17,188 nucleotides of DNA from JANSXG01 sp965652425 (GCA_965652425.1 CBFGVX010000069.1:1-17188); one strand, 5' to 3'; positions 1-8,216 are shown, counted from the first letter of the stretch. Notes: generated by a model not told the origin, from the sequence alone. Program-made: numbers and translations.

Positions 1-888
1 TTTCCCGGGTCGGGATTGCCTGTGTGCTGGTGGCGGTCGCCGGAGTGGATCCCGGATCTGTCGCCGTGGCCGTGGCTGTCGCGGTGGCCGTTACCGTTGC
101 CGTCGCTGTCGCCGTTGCTGTGGGTGTGGGTGTTGGCGCAGCCGGCCACGGCAGGTTTCGACTGGTTGCAGCTGGCGATGGCATCGTTATTCGTACAATG
201 GATAGTGCTGCTGTCCGCGGCGCTGTTATGCCGCCTGCGGCCGTGGATGCGTCGCCGCCCCTTGGGCTTGGCGATCGCCTGTTGCTACACGGTGGTGGTT
301 GGATTGGCGCTGCTGTTCACCGTGGTGGCCGACTGGGTGCTCTATCAGGGGATGGTCGGTGTGCCGCCGTTGCATGGCGATCAATTGCTGCGCCATGGGC
401 TGATTGCGCTGATCATGACCAGCATGCTGCTGCGCTATTTCTATCTGCAGCAGCAATGGCAGCTGCACAATCAGGCTGCCCTGCAGGCGCGCCTGCAATC
501 GCTGCAATCGCGTATCCGGCCCCACTTTCTGTTCAACAGCCTCAACAGCATCGTCAGCCTGATCGGCAGCCAGCCGCACAAGGCGGAAACTGCCGTGCTT
601 GATCTGTCCGATCTGTTTCGCGCCAACCTGGCCGACACCGACGCGCTGGCAACCTGGGGGGAGGAATATCGCCTGTGTCGTGGTTATCTGCGCATCGAGC
701 AGTACCGCCTGGGCGAACGCTTGCGCATCGACTGGCAAGTGAACGAGCTACCGGAAAGCCTGCCGATGCCGCTGTTGACCCTGCAGCCACTTCTGGAAAA
801 CGCCATTTTGCATGGCCTGCAGCCGAGCATCCAGGGTGGCGATATTATCGTCGCAGGGCACTATCGTGAGGGCTGCGTTGAACTGCTG
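1..888 (+). CDS. Sensor histidine kinase, LytS/AlgZ (FimS) type, partial at both ends
   Basis: The frame is open from base 1, so the start is missing, and kinase-like sequence stops near 888. Hydrophobic segments at about 150-235 and 265-355, and a further one near 390-440, suggest an integral membrane sensor. The phospho-acceptor box RIRPHFLFNSLNS has its His at 523-525. The N-box, LQPLLENAILHGL, lies at about 781-819. These are hallmarks of His_kinase (LytS/AlgZ) proteins that pair with LytTR response regulators. The glycine-rich ATP-lid boxes that should follow are absent: after about base 888 the frame runs out of frame through NRPS sequence until a stop near 1146. Codon use (CTG, CAG) differs from the genes to the right. 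The first ~140 bases are ambiguous because a neighbouring frame also encodes a hydrophobic stretch. The family call is firm; the intactness of the locus is doubtful. Confidence 0.8.
60..137 (+). repeat. Thirteen tandem GTNGSN-like hexamers encoding Val-Ala/Gly dipeptides
   Basis: From base 60 the sequence can be divided into 13 consecutive degenerate hexamers (GTC GCC, GTG GCC, GTG GCT and so on, with one GTT ACC and three GTN GGN at the end). In this frame they encode a Val-Ala/Val-Gly stretch; in the kinase frame they encode a Trp/Pro/Leu-rich stretch. Both frames are open. In AlgZ-like kinases this position holds the first membrane helix, so the hydrophobic Val-Ala reading is a candidate for the true N-terminal helix. 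Confidence 0.6.
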
Positions 889-895
889 GATCGAA
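880..895. other. Probable chimeric junction between kinase and NRPS sequence
   Basis: Kinase homology in frame 1 ends at the CTG CTG near 883-888. NRPS carrier-domain sequence in frame 2 begins at about the ATC at 890. There is no stop, start, Shine-Dalgarno or intergenic sequence between two incomplete genes that face the same way but use different frames and different codon styles. A natural deletion or insertion is possible, but an assembly or amplification artefact is more likely. Confidence 0.7.
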
Positions 896-3376
896 CATTC
901 GTTTGGGGTGTGGCTGGAACCGGTCGAGATCCTCGGATTGAAGCGGATCGGATTGATCGCGGAGCGGATCGAGGAGCTACTCCGGCGGCGGGAGAGGGGC
1001 GAGGACGGCGATGCCGAGGAGATGATCGCTCCGGTCGGCGAAGACACGATCGGAGCCACGCGCCAGCGGATCTTCCTGGAGCACGAACGGGATCCGACGA
1101 GCCGGTCGATGCTGGTGCATCAGGCCTGGGTTCTGGATTCGCTTGAAGATCCGGAAAGTATCCGGAGGGTATGGCGGGAGATCATCTCCCGGCACGATGC
1201 GCTGCGGTGCGGATATGCGATCGATGAGCACGGTCTGCGTCTGGTGCGGCTGGATCCGGATTCGGCGGTGTGGTTCTTTGATGAGGGCAAGGTCTCGATC
1301 GAACGAGATCCGCAGGGCTGGTCGGATCCGAACGATGTCTCGGAGCGCGTCGGGCTGCCGATGCGAGCGGGCCAGATGCCGCTGCGCGTGCACTTCTGGC
1401 GGCGAGCGCGTGGTGGTTGTCTTGTCGCGGTCGTGTATCACCACGCGGCGATCGATGAGTGGTCACTCGATCTGCTTGAGGGCGAGATGATCCGATTGCT
1501 GAGCGGGGAAGAACTCGGTGCTGAACCGGGGTCTTATCAGCGTTACATCGCGTGCGAAGAGGCGTGGAGGGACGAGGAGGCGGCTCTGGATCTGGGCGCA
1601 CAAGTCTGCGAGACCCAGCCGTCGGATAGCGAACTGCCGCCATCGGGGCCTCAGGAATCGGTCATGCTCGAGGTCGGTGGAGAGGGTGCCGAGCCGATGG
1701 CGCTCGCCGGGGCGCTCGATGGGTTGGCCTCGCGGCACGGGATCACGCCCGCCGCGGCTGGGCTAGCGTTGCTGGGCGAGGTCCTGCGGGAGCGCTTTGG
1801 TGATCCGGGGCGATGGATCCTGACACCGTTCTCAAAGCGGATCACGAAGGATCTTCAGCGGCTGGTGGGCTGCTGTCTGGATATGCGGTTGATTGACGCG
1901 TCGGGTGCTGCGGCTGAGAGCATGGACTGCTTCCGGCGCGTCGGTCTGCAGTTCACGGCGGCACAGGGTAAGGCCACGCTGGCTCTGGATACGCTTCGAG
2001 AGTTTGTGCGAGGTCGATGCCCGGAGGCGCTCGACCATCTCACGAGGTTCGGCTTCACCTACCGAGAATTCAGTGCTGACGAGGTCCGCAGACCGGGGTT
2101 GAGGGTGCAGCGTGTGATGCTGCCGCAGCTCGCTGCGCGGTTCGGATTGGCGCTGCACATCGAGCGGCGGTCTGAGGGTGTTCGTCTGTGGTTCGAGGCC
2201 TCGCGCGAGTTCTTCAGCGACGATGAGCTTGGCGAACTGGCGTCGGCGTATGCCTCTCGCTTGCGCGGTTCTGATGGAGGCGGTGTTTCCTATTCGCATC
2301 GCCTGCTGGATCAGCGGGATTCGATGGTTCGGGTCGGCGGTGATGCTCATGCAACGGATGGTTCTGAGAGGCCGACCGACAGCAGGCCAGAGCTTCTGCG
2401 GGCGATGTGGAAGGAACTGCTGGGATCGGAGCCGCAGCCCGAGTCGCGATTTGATGAGGCCGGGGGGGATTCGCTGGTGGCGATGAAGCTCTCGGGCATG
2501 ATCCACGCCCGTATGGGCCGCAAGCTGCATGTGGGCGAGTTCCTTCGCCACAAGACCTTCGATTCGCTGGTGCGCTGGGTGCGCGATGATCCCGAGGAGC
2601 CGTACTCGGATTTCCGCCGGCCGGGAGGTTTGGGGTCGGGGGAATTGGTGGTGGCCATTCCGGGCGCATCGGGGCGAGCGGTGGATCTGCACGGGCTGTG
2701 GGAGGGTTGTCTGGAACGAGGGCTGGACTTTGGGAGGATGCTCGGTTTCGATCTGGTGACCTTTGTGCGTTCGATGCCGCGGGATCGGAAGATGCCCGAC
2801 CGTACGGTGGAGCGTATCTGCGAGATCACGCTGAGCGAGCGGGAGAACAATCCGGTCACACTTGTCGGGTATTCGATGGGCGGGCTGCTGGCGATTGCTG
2901 CGGCGGCGCGGTTGGCTGACAAGGGCGTGCCGGTCTCGGAGATCATCCTTCTGGACGCGTACGCCCCGGCGTACCTGAGCCGGACGCCTTCGTATTTTTC
3001 AGCGCGGCTCAACGCCGAGGTTCGCCGCCGGATTCGTCGGGAACCGGTGCCGGCCACTACGGTTCGCGTTGGCCAGCAAGCGTCGAGAAATCCTGCTGAT
3101 ACCGCGCTCTGGAAAGAGGTGCTGGATCTCTATTCGACCTGGAAGCCGCCTCGGACGGATGCGCCGTGCCTGCTGATCCGTTCGGCATCGGGTTGCCGCC
3201 GCGTGCGGCCGCTGCTTCACCCGGAGACGAACGGGCTCGGGCCACTGCTTGGCGGCAAGACGGTGATCGATACGATCGATGTGGATCATCTCGGGATGTT
3301 GAAGGGTGGAGTTGAAGCCGTCTGCGACAGCATCGCGGCGAACCGGCGTTCGGTGCCGGGAAGCGGTGCGCGATGA
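890..3376 (+). CDS. Nonribosomal peptide synthetase, 3' part: (carrier)-condensation-carrier-thioesterase
   Basis: The visible 828 codons start inside a carrier protein (last helices at about 890-990). A condensation domain follows (about 1030-2270). Its active site HHAAIDEWS is at 1439-1465, matching HHxxxDG with Glu in place of Gly, and VGCCLDMRL stands where VGxxxNxxPxR is usual. A second carrier (about 2390-2600) has GGDS, with the phosphopantetheine-accepting Ser at 2471-2473. The C-terminal type I thioesterase (about 2640-3350) shows GYSMGG (Ser 2873-2875), a likely Asp at 2954-2956 and His at 3287-3289. No adenylation domain lies between condensation and the second carrier, so that carrier must be loaded in trans or carry an unusual acceptor. 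The 5' part, including any adenylation domain of the preceding module, is lost at the junction near 888. The stop overlaps the next start (ATGA), implying translational coupling. The product cannot be predicted. Confidence 0.88.
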   Translation: MEHSFGVWLEPVEILGLKRIGLIAERIEELLRRRERGEDGDAEEMIAPVGEDTIGATRQRIFLEHERDPTSRSMLVHQAWVLDSLEDPESIRRVWREIISRHDALRCGYAIDEHGLRLVRLDPDSAVWFFDEGKVSIERDPQGWSDPNDVSERVGLPMRAGQMPLRVHFWRRARGGCLVAVVYHHAAIDEWSLDLLEGEMIRLLSGEELGAEPGSYQRYIACEEAWRDEEAALDLGAQVCETQPSDSELPPSGPQESVMLEVGGEGAEPMALAGALDGLASRHGITPAAAGLALLGEVLRERFGDPGRWILTPFSKRITKDLQRLVGCCLDMRLIDASGAAAESMDCFRRVGLQFTAAQGKATLALDTLREFVRGRCPEALDHLTRFGFTYREFSADEVRRPGLRVQRVMLPQLAARFGLALHIERRSEGVRLWFEASREFFSDDELGELASAYASRLRGSDGGGVSYSHRLLDQRDSMVRVGGDAHATDGSERPTDSRPELLRAMWKELLGSEPQPESRFDEAGGDSLVAMKLSGMIHARMGRKLHVGEFLRHKTFDSLVRWVRDDPEEPYSDFRRPGGLGSGELVVAIPGASGRAVDLHGLWEGCLERGLDFGRMLGFDLVTFVRSMPRDRKMPDRTVERICEITLSERENNPVTLVGYSMGGLLAIAAAARLADKGVPVSEIILLDAYAPAYLSRTPSYFSARLNAEVRRRIRREPVPATTVRVGQQASRNPADTALWKEVLDLYSTWKPPRTDAPCLLIRSASGCRRVRPLLHPETNGLGPLLGGKTVIDTIDVDHLGMLKGGVEAVCDSIAANRRSVPGSGAR

Positions 3377-3996
3377 GCGAGATCCTGGTGCGTATTCGGG
3401 TCGGACAGTGGGACGGGATGCGCGGGCGAGAACTGTGCCGCGTGCTGCGCGACGAGGTGCTGCGGGAGGTCAGCGGACTCGATGACCTTGAGCCCCTGCT
3501 GCGCAGGACGGCGTTTGGTAAGCCGTATCTGGAGGGGCTGACGGGCCTGCACTGGAGTTCGTCGTCGTGCGAGCGGGCGGTCGGTGTGGCCGTCAGTACG
3601 GATGGTCCGGTCGGATTCGATCTTGAATCTGTGCGTGAGGGACTGGTCGACGATCATCTCCTGCGTGCCTGCCTGACCGGTTCGGAGTATGAGCATTGGA
3701 AGGGTGCGTGCGGAGCCGATCCGGCTCTGTTTTTCAGGTTATGGACCCGGAAGGAAGCGGCGCTCAAGTGTCTGGGCTGCGGGCTGCACGGCTCGCCAAG
3801 TCGCACGGATGTGGGCGAGCCCAGCACGGCCTGGTTCGAGGGGTGCGCCACGGATGGGGCGTACCATGTTCGCTCGATCGAGTGCGGAGCGGGAGTGGCC
3901 AGTGCGATCGCGTCGGATATGCCAAGACCGGTGCGTGTGCTCACATGGGGAGAGAGCGACGATCGGTGTCTCAATGTGAGTGGATGCGCTCGCTGA
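3373..3996 (+). CDS. 4'-phosphopantetheinyl transferase, Sfp type
   Basis: This enzyme transfers the phosphopantetheine arm of coenzyme A to the Ser of carrier domains, turning apo into holo carriers. The 207-residue protein is close to the usual Sfp-type length (about 220-240). Visible motifs are GKPYLEG (residues 49-55), VGFDLES with the Mg-binding Asp83 and Glu85, and FFRLWTRKEAALK with Trp124, Lys127 and Glu128. The usual FNLSHS before the second motif is replaced by HWSSSS, a divergence that does not remove the known metal ligands. The start overlaps the NRPS stop by four bases, so it is almost certainly co-translated with the NRPS whose carriers it would activate. Its 3' end overlaps the convergent permease gene by 26 bp. 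Confidence 0.9.
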   Translation: MSEILVRIRVGQWDGMRGRELCRVLRDEVLREVSGLDDLEPLLRRTAFGKPYLEGLTGLHWSSSSCERAVGVAVSTDGPVGFDLESVREGLVDDHLLRACLTGSEYEHWKGACGADPALFFRLWTRKEAALKCLGCGLHGSPSRTDVGEPSTAWFEGCATDGAYHVRSIECGAGVASAIASDMPRPVRVLTWGESDDRCLNVSGCAR

Positions 3997-5242
3997 AGAC
4001 GAACGATCGTGCGCCTACGGCGAAGCCGATGGCCCCGAACGAGATGAGGATCGCGAACGGGCCGAGCATGTCCCGCATGGATGCTCCGCGCCAGATGCCG
4101 CCTTCGATGGCGAGGATCCCCCACTTCACCGGGCTGAGATGGCTGATTGAGCGGAGCCAGTCGGGCATGAAGAACAGCGGAAGCATGCCCCCCCCGGTGA
4201 TGGCCATGATGAGGATGACGCCCCAGGCGAGCTGGCCGGGTGAGGTCTTGGAGCGGCCGAGCACGGCGAGGAGCATCATGATGCCCGCGAACGCGAAGCA
4301 CACGCAGATGATCGCGCTGAACAGCACGAGATAAGAGACGGGCTTGACCGCGAAGAAGGTTCGTCCGAGCAGCACGAAGCCCGATGCGACGAGCACGGAC
4401 ACGGCCATGCAGGCGACGCCCTTGCCCGCGAGGATCTGCAGCGGGGACAGCGGCATCGTGCGCAGGCGGACGAGGGTGCCGGCGTTGCGCTCATGGACAA
4501 GCCCTACCGCGAATGTGGCGACGCAGCCGAGGATGGCCCACATCATGGCCTGCGGGAAGGTGATGGCGAAGGAGTTCTGGGGGGCGACTGCCCTGGCTTC
4601 GGAGCTGGACGGGGCAGAATCAAATGTGTCGATCTCGATTTCGAGTGGGGAGGATTGATCGGCGGAGGGAGCGCCGTCGGTGAAGGCCTGGAGTGCGTTC
4701 GCCGCGGCTTGCAGCCGGAGTCGATCGGGTGCGGCCTGATCACCGGCAAGCTCGATGAGCAGCGCACGGCGGCGTTCTGCGGCGATCGGGTCTGCGAGCG
4801 ACTGTGCGATCGCCCGGTAGACAGCGGCGGTAGTGACCCCCTGCACGAATCCCGCCTGAGGCCCCGCCTGTGTATCCATGTAGAGAATGGGTCTGCCGGC
4901 CGTGCTGTTGCCGAAGGTGTCGAACCAGAGGTGGAAGTCTTCGGGGATCAGTAGCACGGCGTCGTGCTGATTGTTCGAATCAAGCTGTGTTGTGTGTGTC
5001 AGGGTGAGTCTGGGGTCACCCTGGAGAGCTTGGAGCAGCGATTCTGTCGCGGAGGATTCCGGATCGCTCCGGTCGATGACTCCGATCGAAGCGGAGAGCT
5101 GATCGCCACCGGCGGTGTCGGCGTAGATCGCGCCGAAGAACAGGCCGAACATGAGGGGGAAGAGAACGGTAAAGACAAGGCCCGGCCGGTCGCGGGCCAT
5201 TAGGCGGAGGTCCTTGATCGCGATGGTCAGCACGGGGTTCAT
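3971..5242 (-). CDS. ABC-2 type transporter permease
   Basis: The 423-residue protein has one membrane helix near the N-terminus (about residues 22-42), then a soluble region of roughly 190 residues that should lie outside the membrane. At least five hydrophobic helices follow from about residue 230 to the end. This is the ABC2_membrane_3 (YhgE/NatB/DrrB-like) plan, in which two copies pair with two ATPases to export small molecules or lipids. ATG at 5240-5242 overlaps the ATPase stop, so the two genes are translationally coupled. It converges on the phosphopantetheinyl transferase gene. Together they suggest an exporter for the NRPS product, but this is inferred from position only; the transporter also follows FapA on its own strand. 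Confidence 0.85.
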   Translation of the reverse strand: MNPVLTIAIKDLRLMARDRPGLVFTVLFPLMFGLFFGAIYADTAGGDQLSASIGVIDRSDPESSATESLLQALQGDPRLTLTHTTQLDSNNQHDAVLLIPEDFHLWFDTFGNSTAGRPILYMDTQAGPQAGFVQGVTTAAVYRAIAQSLADPIAAERRRALLIELAGDQAAPDRLRLQAAANALQAFTDGAPSADQSSPLEIEIDTFDSAPSSSEARAVAPQNSFAITFPQAMMWAILGCVATFAVGLVHERNAGTLVRLRTMPLSPLQILAGKGVACMAVSVLVASGFVLLGRTFFAVKPVSYLVLFSAIICVCFAFAGIMMLLAVLGRSKTSPGQLAWGVILIMAITGGGMLPLFFMPDWLRSISHLSPVKWGILAIEGGIWRGASMRDMLGPFAILISFGAIGFAVGARSFVFSERIHSH

Positions 5243-6087
5243 GTGTCGCGCAGACTCCGCCCGGTGAGATTCAGGAAGACTGCCTCGAGGTCCGGTCGGT
5301 CGACATGGATGGCGAGAGTGTCCGGGGACGCGAGCATATCGGCGAGGACGGCGAGGGGCTGATCGGTTTGGACTGCCGTCTGCCCGTGAGCGGTTTCGTG
5401 GCGGACGCGGGTCTGTCCGCCGTGCGCGGCGATGAGCTGGTCGACGGTGCCTCCGGCCATGACCACGCCGTGATCGAGGATGGCGACGCGATCGCTGACG
5501 CGCTGTGCCTCGTCCATGTAGTGGGTCGAGTAGACCACGGCCTTGCCGGACTGGCCGAGTTCCCTGACCAGATCGAGGATCGCGTTTCGCGACTGCGGAT
5601 CGACCCCGGCGGTGGGTTCGTCGAGCAGGACGAGGTCGGGGTCGTGGATGAGTGCGACCGCGAGGTTGAGGCGTCGTTTCATGCCGCCTGAGTAGGTATG
5701 GACGGGCTGATCTGCGCGCTGATCGAGGCCGACCCGCTCCAGCAACCGTTCTGACCGCGTTCGAAGATCGGCTTTGCTGATCCGGTGCATGGAGCCGAAG
5801 AACCGGAGGTTTTCGGTGGCGTTGAGGTCTTCATAAAGGGCGATGCTCTGGGTGGCCACGCCGATCCTCGCGCGAACGCTCCGACGCATCGGGCTGCCGA
5901 AGCCGAGCATTTCGACGGTGCCTGCGTCGGGTCGGAGCAGGCCGGTGGCGATGCCGATGGTGGTGCTTTTTCCTGCTCCGTTGGGTCCGAGCAAGGCGAG
6001 GACTTCCCCGGCCCTGCATTCGAAGGAGACGCCGCGCAGGGCCTGGGTTTGGCCGTAGGACTTTCTGATTTCGTCGAGTCGGAGCAC
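5239..6087 (-). CDS. ABC transporter ATP-binding protein (DrrA/NatA-like)
   Basis: This is the ATPase subunit of the exporter formed with the downstream permease. In the 282-residue protein I see Walker A GPNGAGKST (34-42), the ABC signature YSGGMKRR (132-139), Walker B LVLLDEP (152-158) with the following D-loop, and the switch His in STH (187-189). The C-terminal ~70 residues resemble the extra domain of DrrA-type drug and lipid exporters. The start is GTG at 6085-6087. A GAGG lies only one base before it and a GGAG about 12 bases before, so translation may depend partly on coupling to the FapA gene, which ends 35 bp upstream. Confidence 0.93.
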   Translation of the reverse strand: MLRLDEIRKSYGQTQALRGVSFECRAGEVLALLGPNGAGKSTTIGIATGLLRPDAGTVEMLGFGSPMRRSVRARIGVATQSIALYEDLNATENLRFFGSMHRISKADLRTRSERLLERVGLDQRADQPVHTYSGGMKRRLNLAVALIHDPDLVLLDEPTAGVDPQSRNAILDLVRELGQSGKAVVYSTHYMDEAQRVSDRVAILDHGVVMAGGTVDQLIAAHGGQTRVRHETAHGQTAVQTDQPLAVLADMLASPDTLAIHVDRPDLEAVFLNLTGRSLRDT

Positions 6088-6122
6088 GCCTCAAGCGTAC
6101 TCCGATCGCGGTGTGTTTGCTG

Positions 6123-7622
6123 CTATGCCGCGGCTGCCGAAACGGCCCTGACCTCGCTGATAAGGCGGAGAGGCAGGTTCCGGCCTCTGGTTCCGATGCG
6201 GTAGACCATCTCGCCGTGGTGGTCCAGGAGGATGCGGATTGGTCCCTTGAGGTCCTTGTTGATCTTGAAGTTCTGGTTCCCGACGACGACCATCACGCCG
6301 GCGTGGAGGATCTTTTCGACATTGATGTCCACGGTTCGGATGCTTTCGATGCGTTCGACGAGTTCCCTGTGGGAAGTCTCGCACTTTTTCCGCTGTTCCT
6401 GTAGAGATTTGAGTTCGCCGGCGAGTTGCTTGACCCTTGTCTTGTCGTCGGGGCTGAGCACTCGGCCGGGTTCGGCCATTTTCGAAAGCTCCCGTTTGAT
6501 TTTGTCTTCCTTTGAGCCCAGGTCTGAGACAACCTCGGCGAGGGCAAGGAGTTTGGCCTCGAGTGTCGGAACGGAACCGGCGTGGATCGTGGTCGCGACA
6601 TGCGAGTTGCTTCCGAGCATGGCCACGACCATGCGCCCGACGACTGTGATGTCGCCGCCGATGATCGCGCCGCCCGGCGACTCGATGCTGCCCATGACGG
6701 TGGCGTGGCAGTTGATCATTTCGCGTTCGAATCGCAGCACGCCCCCGACCGAGACTTCGCTGGAATCGAGGTAGCGGATGGTGGTATCACCTTTGGATGT
6801 GATCTTGCCCCGTTCGCGTCCTGCGATGCCACCGTGCGCGAAGATGTCACCCCCGGCTTCGATGGTCGCTGCTTCTATCAATTGCCCGATCTCGATGTTG
6901 CCGGTGGCGCGGACCTCGAACAGGTCGCGCACGCCCTTGCGGATCTTCGCGTCGCCCTCGAAATCGATATGACCGGTCGAGAAATCGACAAAACCTGGGA
7001 TCTCAAGAAACTGGCGGACCGCGAGCCGTATCCCCGATCTGCTCAGGACACCGTCCACCTTTGAAGTCATCACGCCGTCGTCTGAGAGTTCGATGCTTTC
7101 GTCGAGCTTGACCTTGATGGGCCTGCCCTCGCGTGGGGGGATATCCATGCCGCGAACATCCCGACCGGCGCTGCCGAGCGTGGGCTGAACGATGCGACCG
7201 ATCTTCTGACCGGCGTTCACCATCGTGAACGCGCATCGGCTGTAGAAGCACACCGCGGCGGGGGGCCCGCCTTCCGACGCTTCGGCGTCGGGATGCGACT
7301 CTTCGGCCTGCTCGTCGTCGGCGATATCAGCGGGCTCGAGATTGGGTTCCCACTCGATGCGTCCATCGGTCCCATGACGGACCGGAGTTCCGACGGCGAT
7401 CTGACCCCGGAGTTCCTGCCCGGGAACATATGAGTCCAGCAAAGACTTCAGGCGATCGCTGACTTCATCGCTGACCTCGATACTGGCCTCCTGGAGCATG
7501 ATCACGCACCACTCGTAGGCGACATGCTCTGAGTCTGCATCCGGGGGCAGTACCAGTTCGGCGGAGGTGCCGTCCCTGGCGATCAACAATCGAACGGAAT
7601 GGTTGGAGGGGTTCTTCTGCAT
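6123..7622 (-). CDS. FapA/DUF342-family flagellar assembly protein A
   Basis: The 499-residue protein has the features of FapA (DUF342). The motif around AGQKIGRI...GRDVRGMDIP (about residues 137-161) is followed by a run of short Gly/Val-rich repeats at about 205-345, such as GNIEIGQLIEAATIEAGGDI, as expected for a right-handed beta-helix. A charged coiled-coil region at about 355-428 precedes a small C-terminal domain. DUF342 proteins are associated with flagellar or polar cell-envelope functions; the exact activity is not established. The segment at about 100-120 is an acidic low-complexity linker. ATG is at 7620-7622; the AGG directly before it is too close to be a good ribosome site. It is divergent from flagellin, supporting a motility role, and is 35 bp upstream of the ABC ATPase on the same strand. 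Confidence 0.85.
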   Translation of the reverse strand: MQKNPSNHSVRLLIARDGTSAELVLPPDADSEHVAYEWCVIMLQEASIEVSDEVSDRLKSLLDSYVPGQELRGQIAVGTPVRHGTDGRIEWEPNLEPADIADDEQAEESHPDAEASEGGPPAAVCFYSRCAFTMVNAGQKIGRIVQPTLGSAGRDVRGMDIPPREGRPIKVKLDESIELSDDGVMTSKVDGVLSRSGIRLAVRQFLEIPGFVDFSTGHIDFEGDAKIRKGVRDLFEVRATGNIEIGQLIEAATIEAGGDIFAHGGIAGRERGKITSKGDTTIRYLDSSEVSVGGVLRFEREMINCHATVMGSIESPGGAIIGGDITVVGRMVVAMLGSNSHVATTIHAGSVPTLEAKLLALAEVVSDLGSKEDKIKRELSKMAEPGRVLSPDDKTRVKQLAGELKSLQEQRKKCETSHRELVERIESIRTVDINVEKILHAGVMVVVGNQNFKINKDLKGPIRILLDHHGEMVYRIGTRGRNLPLRLISEVRAVSAAAA

Positions 7623-7865
7623 CCTTACTTACTACCTGAAGCAAACGGTGCCTTCTGGTGCGGAAACGAGGCCATGCATCACGCGACTTCGCGTGTTCGC
7701 GGCAAAAGCTGGCTGCCTCAAAGGACCTGCTCCGGAACCGAAACTCCGGCGAAGGCCCAAAGGCACTCATCGGAAATAGGTAGTCGATACTCTTGTTTAA
7801 ACGGAAAGCCAAGACAGAATTCGGGACAATTTCACGCTTACCGGGCATGCCGACGGTCCGGAAAT

Positions 7866-7903
7866 GGCGACGGGAGGGACGGTGGTCCCGAGAGGGTGTC
7901 GCC
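7866..7903 (+). other. Two-part hairpin in the flagellin/FapA intergenic region
   Basis: A perfect 6-bp outer stem (GGCGAC at 7866-7871 with GTCGCC at 7898-7903) encloses a perfect 5-bp inner stem (GGGAC at 7876-7880 with GTCCC at 7885-7889, loop GGTG). No T-run follows on either strand, so it is not an ordinary terminator. It could form in the flagellin leader if transcription starts upstream. Confidence 0.4.
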
Positions 7904-8091
7904 GAACCGAGATGACCTGCCAAGCCCCTCTGGCTGCGATGAAGGGATGTTCTGCTCAGGGAATACCAGAGGAAATTCTCAGACCGTCTCGTAAAAAGGT
8001 GCCTGCCGCACGAGGTCCCGCAAAGTTATCGAACGAAATTTGCCTTTTCGACTTATGAGGTCCATCGGAGTCGTCGATCCGTGGATGTCCC

Positions 8092-8216
8092 GGTTCTCGG
8101 TTGTTCCGAGAACGCCGCACCGCCATCGAAGGGGCGGCACGGTTCGGGCAACCGCCACGAAGGATCGTGGGTGACAGCACGGGTCAAATCGGATGACCCG
8201 AACCATCGCAAGGTTC
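8092..8216 (+). promoter_or_regulatory. Structured 5' leader of flagellin: consecutive stem-loops with competing pairings
   Basis: Perfect stems seen: GTTCTCGG/CCGAGAAC (8093-8100 with 8106-8113, 5-nt loop); CCGCC/GGCGG (8120-8124 with 8133-8137); CGGTT/AACCG (8140-8144 with 8150-8154); GGGTCA/TGACCC (8181-8186 with 8194-8199); GAACC/GGTTC (8200-8204 with 8212-8216), the last ending two bases before the Shine-Dalgarno. An alternative fold has a long-range 8-bp stem, GGTTCGGG (8141-8148) with CCCGAACC (8197-8204), enclosing a CCACG/CGTGG hairpin (8155-8159 with 8166-8170) and a weaker TGAC/GTCA one. GAACC at 8200-8204 can pair with either GGTTC copy, so the folds exclude each other. This resembles a cis-acting RNA switch, but no known class matches. 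Confidence 0.45.

Noticed and set aside
8021..8056. A sigma-28-like promoter (CAAAGTT ... GCC ... CGACTTAT) before flagellin
   Set aside because: The spacing and the -10 box fit the TAAA-N15-GCCGATAA consensus poorly; not strong enough to annotate.
7700..8216. A c-di-GMP or other known riboswitch in the flagellin/FapA intergenic region
   Set aside because: The conserved GCAAAGCC-type core of c-di-GMP-I is absent on both strands and no other known consensus was recognised; only the stem-loops themselves are reported.
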